Below, piece by piece: positions 41,439 through 50,802 of a stretch of 64,000 bases of DNA (position 1 is its first letter; the number at the start of each line of letters is the position of its first letter). A program made the translations under genes and the position numbers. The DNA is taken from assembly GCA_002270295.1 (NCBI GenBank), contig NISF01000010.1, forward strand, positions 1 to 64,000, in the 5' to 3' direction. A model generated the notes under the pieces. It was not told the DNA's origin and made no database searches. It was given only the letters and a program-made list of their open reading frames with translations. The stretch is from Enterobacter sp. 10-1 (GTDB taxonomy: Bacteria; Pseudomonadota; Gammaproteobacteria; Enterobacterales; Enterobacteriaceae).

Positions 41439-42308
41439 ATGGAGTGGAGTCTGACGCAGAATAAGCTGTTGGCGTTTCATCGCCTGATGCGTACTGACAA
41501 ACCGATCGGCGCGCTGCTGCTGCTGTGGCCGACGCTGTGGGCGCTATGGGTGGCGACGCCGGGTGTTCCGCCGCTGTGGATTCTGGCCGTTTTTGTCGCC
41601 GGAGTGTGGCTGATGCGCGCCGCCGGCTGCGTGGTCAACGATTATGCCGACCGCAAATTTGACGGCCACGTCAAGCGCACCGCGCGTCGTCCGCTGCCGA
41701 GCGGGGAGGTGACGGAGAAAGAGGCCCGGGTGCTGTTTGTCGTGCTGGTGCTGCTCTCGTTCCTGCTGGTGCTGACCCTCAACACCATGACCATTCTGCT
41801 GTCGGTGGCGGCGCTGGCGCTGGCGTGGGTCTATCCATTCATGAAGCGCTACACCCATCTGCCGCAGGTGGTGCTGGGGGCGGCGTTTGGCTGGTCGATT
41901 CCGATGGCCTTCTCCGCGGTGAGCGAATCGCTGCCGCTGAGCTGCTGGCTGATGTTCCTCGCCAACATTCTGTGGGCGGTGGCTTACGATACCCAGTATG
42001 CGATGGTTGACCGGGACGATGACCTTAAAATTGGCATCAAATCAACGGCGATTTTGTTTGGCGAAAACGATCGCGTGATTATCGGTATGCTGCAGATCGC
42101 GGTGCTGGTCCTGATGGCGGCGGTAGGGTGGCTGAACGGCCTGAGCTGGGAATATTACTGGTCGCTGTTTATCGCGGCGGGGCTGTTTTTCTGGCAGCAG
42201 AAGCTGATTTTCCGTCGTGAACGCGACGACTGCTTCAAAGCGTTTTTAAACAATAACTACGTTGGGCTGGTGCTGTTCCTCGGCCTGGCGATGGGCTATA
42301 TGGCGTAG
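41439..42308 (+). CDS. ubiA: 4-hydroxybenzoate octaprenyltransferase
   Basis: UbiA attaches the octaprenyl chain to 4-hydroxybenzoate in the inner membrane. It has 289 residues (E. coli 290), about eight or nine hydrophobic helices, and the two aspartate-rich Mg2+/prenyl-diphosphate motifs: NDYADRKFD near residue 69 and [13 protein letters not shown] near 186. An AAGAGG site precedes the start. Cotranscribed with ubiC; convergent with plsB. Confidence 0.97.
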   Translation: MEWSLTQNKLLAFHRLMRTDKPIGALLLLWPTLWALWVATPGVPPLWILAVFVAGVWLMRAAGCVVNDYADRKFDGHVKRTARRPLPSGEVTEKEARVLFVVLVLLSFLLVLTLNTMTILLSVAALALAWVYPFMKRYTHLPQVVLGAAFGWSIPMAFSAVSESLPLSCWLMFLANILWAVAYDTQYAMVDRDDDLKIGIKSTAILFGENDRVIIGMLQIAVLVLMAAVGWLNGLSWEYYWSLFIAAGLFFWQQKLIFRRERDDCFKAFLNNNYVGLVLFLGLAMGYMA

Positions 42309-42331
42309 TTTTCCCTGGCAGGGTCCTGACT

Positions 42332-42358
42332 CCCCGGCTTACGTAGCGCAAGCCGGGG
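42332..42358. repeat. Hairpin between convergent ubiA and plsB
   Basis: Nine-bp arms CCCCGGCTT and AAGCCGGGG enclose ACGTAGCGC, a pattern resembling REP units of this group. No T run on either strand. Confidence 0.7.
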
Positions 42359-42371
42359 CAAGTCTCAGGCG

Positions 42372-44795
42372 CTACGCTTCATCCTGCGCGGCGCTTTCAA
42401 TCGTCAGACGCACGTCCGATGTAATCAGGTTCGCCAGCATCTGGTAAACCTTCAGCGTCTCTTCCGGCTCGGCATCGCCGGTATCGCTAATATAGCCTTC
42501 GTCACGCAGCGTCAGTACCAGAGTGCTGAATACCGCCTTATCGAAGAACTCCGGCGCGTTGATGCCGTGCAGAACCGACAGGCGCTGGGCCATCGTACGG
42601 CTCTCTTTCTCCAGCGAACTGCGGTTAATCGAGGGATTAGCGCTCAGCAGCCAGAAGGTGATGGCATAGCGCTGGAGCGTTTCGCGCGCCCCGGCGGCCA
42701 GCAGCTGCAGCAGGCGGGAGTGCGACGGGTTGATGCTTATCTCGTCCTCGCTCAGCGCCAGCAGGCCCTGGCGCTGCATCTCAGCGGTCAGCGCATCGAT
42801 AACGCTCGCCAGCTCTTCTTTTTCCCAGCGCAGGAACAGCTCGGCCTTCAGCAGCGGATAGAACATCTCGACGTGACGCAGCACTTCCGTGCGGGTGATC
42901 CGTCGATGCTGGGTGACAATCGCCGCCAGCAGCGAAGGCATCATCAGCATATGGGCGATGTTGTTGCGATAGTAGGTCATCAGCACCGCCTGCTCGCGCG
43001 GCAGAATGATGATGTCGCCGATGGTGTCTTTTTCGACCTCGAACTTATTCATCTTCAGCGCGTGGTCAATCAGCTCGCTGGCGGAAGCCGGCGGCGTGGT
43101 CGCATCCGGAGAGTAAGGCACGTTACGCAGCAGATCGAGATAGCACTCCAGCTGCTGGGTCAGCTGCTCGCGGGTCAGCGAACGCTGGCGCGATGCCAGC
43201 AGAGCGGTACAGCACAGATTCATGGCGTTCGCCGCGCCGGCGTTGTTGATGCGGACCATCAGATCGGAGGCGATGCTGTTTACCGTCGGCGTTAGCCACG
43301 ACGGGCGAATGGCTTCGATAGGATCGATAGACTCGCGCCACTCCGGAACGTGCTGGTTGAGCCAGGTCATCAGCGGCAGCGGTTCGCCGAAGTTAACGTA
43401 CCCCTGGCCGAGGTTACGCAGCTTGCTCAGGCCGCGCAGCATCTGCGGCAGGCTCTCTTTCTCTTTCGTCGCGCCGCGCAGCTCTTTGGCGTAGGTCCCG
43501 ACTTCCATCACGTGCTCGTAGCCGATGTAGATCGGAACCAGCGTAATTGGTCGGGTGCCGCCGCGCAGCATCGCCTGGATAGTCATCGACAGGGTGCCGG
43601 TTTTCGGGTCCAGCAGGCGCCCGGTACGAGAGCGCCCGCCCTCCACGAAGTACTCTACCGAGTAGCCGCGGCTGAACAGTTCGCCAAGATATTCGCGGAA
43701 CACCGTCGAGTAGAGCTTGTTGCCCTTAAACGTACGGCGAATAAAGAACGCGCCGCCGCGACGGAAAATCGGCCCTGCCGGCCAGAAGTTGAGGTTGATG
43801 CCGGCGGCGATATGCGGCGGCACCAGGCCCTGGTGGTAGAGCACGTAGGAGAGCAGCAGGTAGTCCATATGGCTGCGATGGCACGGAACGTAGACGATCT
43901 CGTGCCCTTCGTGCGCCAGCTGCCGCACGCGCTCGGCGTTATGAACGTTAATTCCCTGATACAGGCGGTTCCATGTAAAGCCCAGCACGCGGTCGGTCAG
44001 GCGAATCATCTCGTAGGAGAAGTTTGCGGCGATCTCTTCCATCAGCGCGATAGCGTTTTGCTGCGCCTTCTCGTGGGAGATTTTCTTGCTGCGGGCTTCG
44101 TCTTCCACCGCGCGGGCGATGGCTTTTGACGCCAGCAGCTTGTTGAATAGATCCTGACGCGCCGGCAGACGCGGGCCGACCGCGGCCAGGCGCTGACGGG
44201 CGAAGTGCATACGCGCCACGCGGGCCAGCTTCTGAGCAATGGTTTTATCGGTTCCGTGCTCGGACGCCATTCGGCGTAGCGACACCGGCGGCGAGAAGCG
44301 CACGAAGCTGTCGCGGCCCAGCCACAGAACGGCGAAGAATTTCTGAATACCATTAAGCATGCGCAGCGGCGGATTGAGCTCGCCCTTTTCGCGCCCTGGC
44401 GCGCGACCAAACATCACTGAAACCGGCACCATTTGCACGTCGAGGTCAGGGTGGTTGCGGTGCAGATCCAGGTAGTCGTGGAACAGCTTGATGGATTCTT
44501 CTTTCGGCGTGTAGTAGGTAAATACGCGCGGGCCGCCGTGGATAAAGACGTAGCGCGGCAGCAGGGTGCCGTCGATTTCTAACGGTTCGAGCGGATCGGG
44601 TAAATCGTGCTCCAGGCACTGCGCGCGCAGCGTCAGCAGGTCTGCCTTCGAGTTATAGGGCAGAACGTACATAATCGGACGCGAGGTATCCAGCCCTAAT
44701 TCCTGAGCAGGCTCTGCGGGAATAGACTTGCTTTTTACCAGCAGCCGTAATGGTAAATTCAGTAATTTATAGTAAATTCGTTGCCAGCCGGACAT
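42372..44795 (-). CDS. plsB: Glycerol-3-phosphate acyltransferase
   Basis: PlsB puts the first fatty acyl chain on glycerol 3-phosphate at the inner membrane. It is 807 residues, the same as E. coli. The acyltransferase motifs are in order: HX4D as HRSHMD near residue 306, [13 protein letters not shown] near 350, and [17 protein letters not shown] near 385. The N-terminal segment (about 1-25) is amphipathic and membrane-associated. It is transcribed divergently from dgkA, another phospholipid gene. Confidence 0.98.
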   Translation of the reverse strand: MSGWQRIYYKLLNLPLRLLVKSKSIPAEPAQELGLDTSRPIMYVLPYNSKADLLTLRAQCLEHDLPDPLEPLEIDGTLLPRYVFIHGGPRVFTYYTPKEESIKLFHDYLDLHRNHPDLDVQMVPVSVMFGRAPGREKGELNPPLRMLNGIQKFFAVLWLGRDSFVRFSPPVSLRRMASEHGTDKTIAQKLARVARMHFARQRLAAVGPRLPARQDLFNKLLASKAIARAVEDEARSKKISHEKAQQNAIALMEEIAANFSYEMIRLTDRVLGFTWNRLYQGINVHNAERVRQLAHEGHEIVYVPCHRSHMDYLLLSYVLYHQGLVPPHIAAGINLNFWPAGPIFRRGGAFFIRRTFKGNKLYSTVFREYLGELFSRGYSVEYFVEGGRSRTGRLLDPKTGTLSMTIQAMLRGGTRPITLVPIYIGYEHVMEVGTYAKELRGATKEKESLPQMLRGLSKLRNLGQGYVNFGEPLPLMTWLNQHVPEWRESIDPIEAIRPSWLTPTVNSIASDLMVRINNAGAANAMNLCCTALLASRQRSLTREQLTQQLECYLDLLRNVPYSPDATTPPASASELIDHALKMNKFEVEKDTIGDIIILPREQAVLMTYYRNNIAHMLMMPSLLAAIVTQHRRITRTEVLRHVEMFYPLLKAELFLRWEKEELASVIDALTAEMQRQGLLALSEDEISINPSHSRLLQLLAAGARETLQRYAITFWLLSANPSINRSSLEKESRTMAQRLSVLHGINAPEFFDKAVFSTLVLTLRDEGYISDTGDAEPEETLKVYQMLANLITSDVRLTIESAAQDEA

Positions 44796-44924
44796 AAACG
44801 ATGTGAAGCCTCTGGTTAATCATGCAAATGCGCGGCAAGAATAACAGAAAGTGCGCAAAATTTCCGTTGCCACGCGGCAAACGCGTACACTCATTGACGT
44901 CATTTACATAAAAAGGTTCTTTTG

Positions 44925-45293
44925 ATGGCCAATAATACCACCGGGTTAACCCGAATCATTAAAGCGGCAGGGTATTCCTGGAAAGGTTTTCGTGCGGCAT
45001 GGATAAATGAGGCCGCCTTTCGTCAGGAAGGTATTGCCACCGTTATTGCCATTGCGATCGCCTGCTGGTTGGATGTTGACGCCATTACGCGCGTGCTGCT
45101 GATAGGCTCGGTCCTGATAGTGATGATAGTCGAAATTCTTAATAGCGCGATTGAGGCGGTGGTGGACCGGATTGGCTCCGACCACCATGAGCTTTCCGGA
45201 CGCGCGAAGGATATGGGCTCTGCGGCGGTATTTCTGGCGATCGTCATTGCGCTGATCGTCTGGGTTACGCTGCTGTGGGCGCACTATCGCTAA
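44925..45293 (+). CDS. dgkA: Diacylglycerol kinase
   Basis: DgkA phosphorylates diacylglycerol left over from membrane-derived oligosaccharide synthesis, recycling it to phosphatidate. It is a 122-residue trimeric inner-membrane enzyme with three helices. The conserved motif EILNSAIEAVVDR near residue 70 holds the catalytic and metal-binding glutamates (E70, E77). The ATG at 44925 follows AAAAGG. It lies upstream of lexA with a 243-bp gap. Confidence 0.97.
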   Translation: MANNTTGLTRIIKAAGYSWKGFRAAWINEAAFRQEGIATVIAIAIACWLDVDAITRVLLIGSVLIVMIVEILNSAIEAVVDRIGSDHHELSGRAKDMGSAAVFLAIVIALIVWVTLLWAHYR

Positions 45294-45491
45294 GGGTCTG
45301 TAGCATCAGACTATTTGGTTTGGCGTCCGCGGGCTGGAGGCCGACCAACCTCCCTCCACGCGGCCTGTTTTGCGTCGTGTGGAGCAGAAACGCTCCGCCG
45401 CAATCCCCCTGCGTTAGCTGGCCGCAGCGCGCGGCAAACGAAAAGAATCTCCTGATTTTTGTGTGAAATTTGATTCCAAAATCACCGTTAG

Positions 45492-45528
45492 CTGTATATA
45501 CTCACAGCATAACTGTATATACACCCAG
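45492..45528 (+). promoter_or_regulatory. Two LexA (SOS) boxes in lexA promoter
   Basis: Two sites fit CTG-N10-CAG: CTGTATATACTCACAG (45492-45507) and CTGTATATACACCCAG (45513-45528), spaced 21 bp as in E. coli lexA. TATACT inside the first is the likely -10. They give LexA autoregulation of lexA-dinF. The remaining gap (45294-45470) shows only GC-rich sequence and a small GGAGC/GCTCC hairpin. Confidence 0.95.
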
Positions 45529-45536
45529 GGGGCGGA

Positions 45537-46145
45537 ATGAAAGCGTTAACGACCAGGCAGCAAGAGGTGTTTGATCTCATCAGAGATCATATCAGCCAGA
45601 CTGGCATGCCGCCGACGCGTGCGGAAATTGCTCAGCGCTTGGGGTTCCGTTCCCCAAACGCGGCGGAAGAACACCTGAAAGCGCTGGCGCGTAAAGGCGC
45701 AATCGAGATCATTTCCGGTGCCTCCCGCGGTATTCGTCTGCTGACTGAAGAAGAGCCCGGCCTGCCGCTGATTGGCCGCGTGGCTGCCGGTGAGCCGCTG
45801 CTGGCGCAGCAGCACATCGAAGGCCACTTCCAGGTCGATCCGGCAATGTTCAAGCCGAGCGCCGACTTCCTGCTGCGCGTCAGCGGAATGTCGATGAAAG
45901 ACATTGGTATTCTGGACGGCGATCTGCTGGCGGTACACAAAACTCAGGATGTGCGTAACGGGCAGGTTGTGGTCGCACGTATCGATGAAGAAGTGACGGT
46001 TAAACGCCTTAAAAGGCAGGGTAACGTCGTCGAACTGCTGCCGGAAAATAGCGAGTTTTCACCAATCGTGGTGAACCTACGCGAGCAAAACTTTACCATT
46101 GAAGGTCTGGCCGTCGGCGTCATCCGCAACGGCGAGTGGCTGTAA
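45537..46145 (+). CDS. lexA: SOS repressor LexA
   Basis: LexA represses DNA-damage genes and cleaves itself when RecA filaments form. It has 202 residues, equal to E. coli. The winged helix (1-69) includes [20 protein letters not shown]. The cleavage site A84-G85 lies in RVAAGEPLL, and the Ser/Lys dyad is S119 (SGMSMKDIG) and K156 (VTVKRLK). It is autoregulated by two upstream boxes and cotranscribed with dinF. Confidence 0.98.
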   Translation: MKALTTRQQEVFDLIRDHISQTGMPPTRAEIAQRLGFRSPNAAEEHLKALARKGAIEIISGASRGIRLLTEEEPGLPLIGRVAAGEPLLAQQHIEGHFQVDPAMFKPSADFLLRVSGMSMKDIGILDGDLLAVHKTQDVRNGQVVVARIDEEVTVKRLKRQGNVVELLPENSEFSPIVVNLREQNFTIEGLAVGVIRNGEWL

Positions 46146-46159
46146 GCGCCTTCTCTTAA

Positions 46160-46188
46160 CGCAGCATCGTCTGATGCATGATGCTGCG
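46160..46188 (+). repeat. Hairpin between lexA and dinF
   Basis: Nine-bp arms CGCAGCATC and GATGCTGCG with an 11-base loop, 15 bp after lexA. It may reduce dinF expression. It covers the ATG at 46178, which argues against that codon as the dinF start. Confidence 0.65.
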
Positions 46189-46216
46189 CTGTCTCTCCTC
46201 GCTCAGGCTTTCCCTC

Positions 46217-47533
46217 ATGCTTTTTAATGCCGCTGATAAGGCCCTGTGGCGCCTGGCGCTACCGATGATTTTCTCCAATATCACCGTCCCGCTGCTGGGC
46301 CTGGTGGATACTGCGGTTATCGGCCATCTTGATAGCCCGGTTTACCTGGGCGGCGTGGCGGTCGGGGCTACGGCTACCAGCTTCCTGTTCATGCTACTGC
46401 TCTTTCTGCGAATGAGTACCACCGGCCTGACGGCGCAGGCGTTTGGCGCAAAGGACCCCGTGCGCCTGGCGCGAGCGCTGGTGCAGCCGATTGGGCTGGC
46501 GCTGGCCGCCGGTCTGCTGATCGTTCTGTTTCGTATGCCGCTCATTAACCTGGCGCTGCATATCGTCGGCGGCAGCGAAGCGGTGCTGGAACAGGCCCGG
46601 CGTTTCCTGGAGATCCGCTGGCTGAGCGCCCCGGCATCGTTAGCTAACCTGGTGCTGCTGGGCTGGCTGCTGGGCGTCCAGTATGCCCGTGCGCCGGTGA
46701 TCCTGCTGATTGTCGGCAACCTGCTGAATATTGTCCTCGATCTGTGGCTGGTGATGGGGCTGCACATGAACGTGCAGGGCGCGGCGCTGGCGACGGTGAC
46801 CGCCGAATATGCCACCTTTATCATTGGCCTGCTGATGGCGAAACGCGTGCTGACGCTGCGGGGCGTGTCATTCTCTATGCTGAAGGACGCCTGGCGCGGC
46901 GATCTCCGGCGGCTGCTGGCCCTCAACCGCGACATCATGCTGCGTTCGCTGCTGCTGCAGCTCTGCTTTGGCGCGGTGACCGTTTTCGGCGCGCGTCTGG
47001 GGGGCGATATCGTGGCGGTGAACGCCATTCTGATGACCATGCTAACCTTCACCGCCTATGCGTTGGACGGCTTTGCCTATGCCGTGGAGGCCCACTCCGG
47101 GCAGGCCTACGGCGCGCGCGATGGCAGCAAGCTGCTGGAGGTGTGGCGTGCGGCCTGTCGGCAGTCAGGCATGGTCGCGCTGGCTTTTGCGCTAATCTAC
47201 AGCGTGGCGGGAGAGCAGATTATCGCTCTGCTGACCTCGATACCCTCGCTCCAGCAGCTCGCCGACCGCTATCTGCTGTGGCAGATGATTTTGCCGGTGG
47301 TCGGCGTCTGGTGTTATCTGCTGGACGGCATGTTTATCGGCGCGACGCGCGGCAGTGAAATGCGCAACAGCATGGCGGTGGCCGCCGTGGGCTTTGCCGT
47401 AACCCTGCTGACGCTGCCGGTGCTCGGTAACCACGGCCTGTGGCTGGCGCTGACGGTATTCCTGGCGCTGCGAGGTCTGTCGCTGGCGCTGATCTGGCGA
47501 CGGCACTGGCGGCGCGGCACCTGGTTTTCATAA
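46217..47533 (+). CDS. dinF: MATE-family efflux transporter DinF
   Basis: DinF is a multidrug and toxic compound extrusion protein in the SOS-induced lexA operon, linked in E. coli to protection from oxidative stress and bile salts. The twelve-helix MATE fold is evident, starting ALWRLALPMIFSNITVPLLGLVDTAVIGHL and with the internal duplication from about residue 230. The start is uncertain: ATG 46217 gives 438 residues and lies past the hairpin; ATG 46178 sits inside the hairpin loop and adds 13 residues. Neither has a strong ribosome site. Confidence 0.93.
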   Translation: MLFNAADKALWRLALPMIFSNITVPLLGLVDTAVIGHLDSPVYLGGVAVGATATSFLFMLLLFLRMSTTGLTAQAFGAKDPVRLARALVQPIGLALAAGLLIVLFRMPLINLALHIVGGSEAVLEQARRFLEIRWLSAPASLANLVLLGWLLGVQYARAPVILLIVGNLLNIVLDLWLVMGLHMNVQGAALATVTAEYATFIIGLLMAKRVLTLRGVSFSMLKDAWRGDLRRLLALNRDIMLRSLLLQLCFGAVTVFGARLGGDIVAVNAILMTMLTFTAYALDGFAYAVEAHSGQAYGARDGSKLLEVWRAACRQSGMVALAFALIYSVAGEQIIALLTSIPSLQQLADRYLLWQMILPVVGVWCYLLDGMFIGATRGSEMRNSMAVAAVGFAVTLLTLPVLGNHGLWLALTVFLALRGLSLALIWRRHWRRGTWFS

Positions 47534-47659
47534 CGTCTTTTGGTGTGAAAATGGTTAAAGATTCCGAATAATAAAATTAACCCAGAATTCTCATCTATAG
47601 TTAATCATACGTCCGGCACACAGCGGGCTGTTAACTCACCGAACGATGAGGACTGAATC

Positions 47660-47869
47660 ATGAATAAAGACGAAATCGGCGGTAACTGGAAACAGTTAAA
47701 AGGTAAAGCGAAAGAGCAATGGGGCAAGCTTACCGACGATGATATGACCGTCATCGAGGGTAAGCGCGACCAGCTGGTCGGTAAAATCCAGGAGCGTTAC
47801 GGCTACGCTAAAGATCAGGCAGAAAAAGAAGTGTCTGACTGGGAAACCAAAAATGACCATCGCTGGTAG
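47660..47869 (+). CDS. yjbJ: CsbD-family stress protein YjbJ
   Basis: A 69-residue soluble, highly charged protein of the CsbD family (GNWKQLKGKAKEQWGKLTDDD), the same length as E. coli YjbJ. Members are abundant stationary-phase or general-stress proteins of unknown mechanism. GAGGA precedes the ATG. It has its own promoter region after dinF and a terminator that overlaps the end of the convergent zur. Confidence 0.95.
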   Translation: MNKDEIGGNWKQLKGKAKEQWGKLTDDDMTVIEGKRDQLVGKIQERYGYAKDQAEKEVSDWETKNDHRW

Positions 47870-47944
47870 CGACGAGATGTAGAGCGTTAACCCTTTGTTA
47901 TTGCCTGCCTGAACGGTACAAGGATGTACTAAAAATCCCTGATT

Positions 47945-47980
47945 CCCGCTGCGGCCAACGCCTCAGCGGGCTTTCTTTTT
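47945..47980 (+). terminator. yjbJ terminator overlapping the 3' end of zur
   Basis: Stem CCCGCTG (47945-47951) / CAGCGGG (47964-47970) followed by CTTTCTTTTT. The right arm and T tract lie inside the last codons of zur on the other strand. Confidence 0.8.
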
Positions 47981-48478
47981 AGTCTGGATGGTGTGGTCAT
48001 GGTGGCAGTGCCCCGGCGTGTTGCAGGCCTCTACCTCGACGCAGCCCGCGCACAGGCCGTGCGCTTCGATCACGTTATGGCGCAGGGCGAAGCCCATTTT
48101 GGCCGCCAGCGTATGCATGATGTCCTCTACGCCTTCCGCGCACTCTTCTTTAACCACCCCGCAGCGATCGCAGATAAACATCGCTGAACTATGGGTTGGC
48201 TGATCGAACAGGTGACACAGCACGTAGCTGTTGGTTGATTCCACCTTGTGCACGAAGCCCTGCTCAAGCAGAAACTCCAGCGCCCGGTAGACCGTCGGAG
48301 GCTTAGCCTGCGGCTCTTTACCGCGCAGGAGATCGAGCAAATCGTAGGCGCTGATCGCCCCCTGCTGTAGACTCATCAGGCGCAACACTTCAAGGCGCTG
48401 CGGAGTCAGGCGCACGCCCCGCTGCGCGCAGAGCTTTTCAGCATGCGCTAACATGTCTTGCGAAGTGGACTTATCCAT
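47963..48478 (-). CDS. zur: Zinc uptake regulator Zur
   Basis: Zur is the Fur-family repressor that senses zinc and shuts off znuABC and related uptake genes. It has 171 residues from the ATG at 48478, as in E. coli. The winged helix covers about 20-85 (RLTPQRLEVLRLM). The zinc-site cysteines are visible in FICDRCG and in HGLCAGCVEVEAC, with a histidine-rich tail (HCHHDH). Divergent from the cupin gene across 114 bp. Confidence 0.96.
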   Translation of the reverse strand: MDKSTSQDMLAHAEKLCAQRGVRLTPQRLEVLRLMSLQQGAISAYDLLDLLRGKEPQAKPPTVYRALEFLLEQGFVHKVESTNSYVLCHLFDQPTHSSAMFICDRCGVVKEECAEGVEDIMHTLAAKMGFALRHNVIEAHGLCAGCVEVEACNTPGHCHHDHTIQTKKKAR

Positions 48479-48592
48479 GAGCATCCTCTGGTTGCGTAAC
48501 GATGAAGTTGTTACTTTATCACGATCCAGGCAAAACGCCGAGAACCCACGGTTTGTGCTATACCTGATGCATCTCATTTTCGGGAGAAAACG

Positions 48593-49081
48593 ATGAAACG
48601 ACCTGATTGCATTCGACATTGGCGCGAGATGGAGGGGCCGGATGATGCCACCTATCCCGACAGCAGCGAGCTCTTTTCCATCGGCGCACCGCTGGCCCGT
48701 GGTTTAAGGCTAAACCGGCTGGGGATCCATCATGAGCGCCTGCCGCCAGGGCGTCGTACCTCTTATCCGCATGCGGAAAGCGATGAAGAAGAGTTCATCT
48801 ACGTGCTGGAGGGGTATCCGGAAGTGTGGATAAACGGCTATCTGTGGAAGCTGGAGCCGGGGGATTGCGTCGGTTTTCCCGCCGGTACCGGGGTATGCCA
48901 CACCTTCCTGAATAACACCGAGGAGGAGGCATGCCTGCTGGTGGTTGGCGAAGCGAATAAAAAATTTAACCGGATCTACTATCCGCTTAACCCCAGCTAT
49001 GCCGCGACGCGTCAGGATCGCTGGGTCGACCATCCGCCGCAGTTCTTCGGTCCTCACGACGGTAAGCCGCGCAGGAAATAG
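48593..49081 (+). CDS. Cupin-domain protein
   Basis: A 162-residue single-domain cupin. The metal-binding motif 1 is represented by [24 protein letters not shown] (about 58-82) and motif 2 by [18 protein letters not shown] (about 89-107). The C-terminal tail is charged. GGGAG precedes the ATG. It is divergent from zur across 114 bp and so could be zinc-related, but no clear Zur box is seen. The reaction is unknown. E. coli K-12 lacks it at this place. Confidence 0.8.
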   Translation: MKRPDCIRHWREMEGPDDATYPDSSELFSIGAPLARGLRLNRLGIHHERLPPGRRTSYPHAESDEEEFIYVLEGYPEVWINGYLWKLEPGDCVGFPAGTGVCHTFLNNTEEEACLLVVGEANKKFNRIYYPLNPSYAATRQDRWVDHPPQFFGPHDGKPRRK

Positions 49082-49184
49082 CGTTTTTTTCCAGCGCAGG
49101 ATACGGCCATTGGCGCTATGCGCCTGTGGTTTATCTTTGTGCTATAGTAGCGCCCCTTTTTACCCGGATGCCTATTTATTCGCC

Positions 49185-50183
49185 ATGATGCCAGAATCAA
49201 CGTCTACCGCCTTTGCTGCCCACCGTTTTTCTATCGCCCCGATGCTCGACTGGACCGACAGGCACTGCCGCTACTTCCTGCGCCAGCTGTCGCGCCATAC
49301 GCTGCTGTACACCGAAATGGTGACCACCGGGGCGATTATTCACGGTAAAGGCGACTATCTGGCCTACAGCGAAGAAGAGCATCCCGTTGCGCTACAGCTG
49401 GGCGGTAGCGATCCGGCCGCGCTGGCGCAGTGTGCGAAGCTGGCTGAAGCGCGCGGCTATGATGAGATCAACCTCAACGTCGGCTGCCCGTCTGACCGCG
49501 TGCAGAACGGGATGTTTGGCGCCTGCCTGATGGGCAATGCGCCGCTGGTTGCCGACTGCATTAAAGCGATGCGCGACGTGGTCTCGATTCCGGTCACGGT
49601 AAAAACCCGAATCGGCATTGATGACCAGGATAGCTATGCGTTCCTGTGTGATTTCATCAATACCGTATCCGGGAAAGGCGAATGCGATATGTTTATCATC
49701 CACGCCCGCAAAGCCTGGCTTTCCGGCCTGAGCCCGAAAGAGAACCGCGAGATCCCGCCTCTGGACTACCCGCGCGTCTATCAGCTAAAACGTGATTTTC
49801 CGCATCTGACGATGGCGATCAACGGCGGGATCAGGTCGCTGGAAGAAGCGAAGCTGCACCTTGAGCATATGGACGGTGTGATGGTGGGGCGCGAGGCGTA
49901 CCAGAATCCAGGCATGCTGACCTCCGTTGACCGGGAGATTTTTGCGGCCAATGGCGCGGATACTGACCCGGTTGCCGTGGTGCGCGCCATGTATCCGTAT
50001 ATTGAGCGTGAGCTGAGCAACGGGACCTATCTTGGCCATGTGACCCGCCATATGCTGGGCCTGTTCCAGGGGATCCCCGGCGCTCGCCAGTGGCGTCGCT
50101 ACCTGAGTGAGAACGCGCATAAGGCCGGTGCCGATATCAACGTCCTGGAACACGCGCTGAAGCTGGTCGCCGATAAGCGTTAA
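49185..50183 (+). CDS. dusA: tRNA-dihydrouridine(20/20a) synthase
   Basis: DusA reduces U20 and U20a of tRNA to dihydrouridine using FMN. It has 332 residues from the ATG at 49185; the frame stays open far upstream into the cupin gene, but that part is a shadow. The flavin barrel begins [17 protein letters not shown], the catalytic cysteine is in [20 protein letters not shown], and the C-terminal helical tRNA-binding domain begins near 250. A likely -10 (TATAGT, 49143-49148) precedes it. The ribosome site is weak. Confidence 0.95.
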   Translation: MMPESTSTAFAAHRFSIAPMLDWTDRHCRYFLRQLSRHTLLYTEMVTTGAIIHGKGDYLAYSEEEHPVALQLGGSDPAALAQCAKLAEARGYDEINLNVGCPSDRVQNGMFGACLMGNAPLVADCIKAMRDVVSIPVTVKTRIGIDDQDSYAFLCDFINTVSGKGECDMFIIHARKAWLSGLSPKENREIPPLDYPRVYQLKRDFPHLTMAINGGIRSLEEAKLHLEHMDGVMVGREAYQNPGMLTSVDREIFAANGADTDPVAVVRAMYPYIERELSNGTYLGHVTRHMLGLFQGIPGARQWRRYLSENAHKAGADINVLEHALKLVADKR

Positions 50184-50272
50184 CGTTTCGCTGTTTCGCT
50201 AAAATTTAGTCAAATACGCCACGCCCTGAAATAAAAATCATGGCATTTTTCTTTAAATTCAATGGATTATAA

Positions 50273-50289
50273 TTGGCACGCTTCTTGTA
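50273..50289 (+). promoter_or_regulatory. Sigma-54 promoter of pspG
   Basis: TTGGCACG-N4-TTGTA matches the -24/-12 consensus (TGGCACG-N4-TTGC) 40-57 bp before pspG. E. coli pspG is likewise sigma-54 dependent and activated by PspF. I could not place the PspF sites with confidence. Confidence 0.85.
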
Positions 50290-50329
50290 ATGTCTGAGTA
50301 CAAAGGGCTATTGCTTGGGAGAGAAGAAG

Positions 50330-50572
50330 ATGCTGGAACTGCTATTTATCATTGGTTTTTTTGTCATGCTGCTGGTAACCGGCGTATCGCTGCTGGGCAT
50401 TATTGCCGCCATTGTTGCGGCGACGGCGCTGATGTTCGTTGGCGGCCTGTTTGCGATGATGATTAAACTGCTGCCGTGGCTGCTGCTAGCCGTTGCGTTG
50501 GTATGGGTGATTCGGGCGATAAATACGCCAAAAATCACCCACTACCGTAGCAACAACCGCTGGCGTTATTAA
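50330..50572 (+). CDS. pspG: Envelope stress response protein PspG
   Basis: An 80-residue inner-membrane protein of the phage-shock response, encoded away from the main psp operon as in E. coli. Two or three hydrophobic segments fill residues 1-65, and the tail THYRSNNRWRY is basic and aromatic. The start at 50330 has GGGAGAGAAG upstream; the five-codon longer form from 50315 is not needed. Driven by the sigma-54 promoter just upstream. Confidence 0.95.
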   Translation: MLELLFIIGFFVMLLVTGVSLLGIIAAIVAATALMFVGGLFAMMIKLLPWLLLAVALVWVIRAINTPKITHYRSNNRWRY

Positions 50573-50697
50573 GGTAGTGAGTGGTAGGTCACAACCTGAG
50601 GAATTTTGCATAAAACGGCGTAGGTTTTGCTTATTAAATCTGTCACTATTAGCGCGTTAATGAATTCATCGCGCTGTACCCTACATACAGCCGAACT

Positions 50698-50729
50698 AAA
50701 AAAAGTCAGGGCTTCCATATGGAAGCCCT
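50698..50729 (-). terminator. qor terminator
   Basis: A perfect 22-bp palindrome AGGGCTTCC-ATAT-GGAAGCCCT (50708-50729), followed on the minus strand by GAC and seven T. It lies 75 bp after the qor stop, beyond a half ERIC. Confidence 0.88.
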
Positions 50730-50746
50730 AAACTTTTCCCCCTCCC

Positions 50747-50802
50747 GTCATACTTCAGACTACAGGTGCGTTGGCAGCGTTAACCTTGCCTCGACTTACT
50801 CG
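50747..50802 (+). repeat. Partial ERIC element at the 3' end of qor
   Basis: GTCATACTTCAGACTACAGG and TGCGTTGGCAGCG match the left half of ERIC; the core and right half are missing or degenerate (ACTTACTC is recognisable). It directly abuts the qor stop at 50803, between the gene and its terminator. Confidence 0.65.

Noticed and set aside
48945-49184. Long upstream extension of dusA overlapping the cupin gene
   Set aside because: It is a shadow of the cupin gene and intergenic DNA; DusA homology begins only after 49185.
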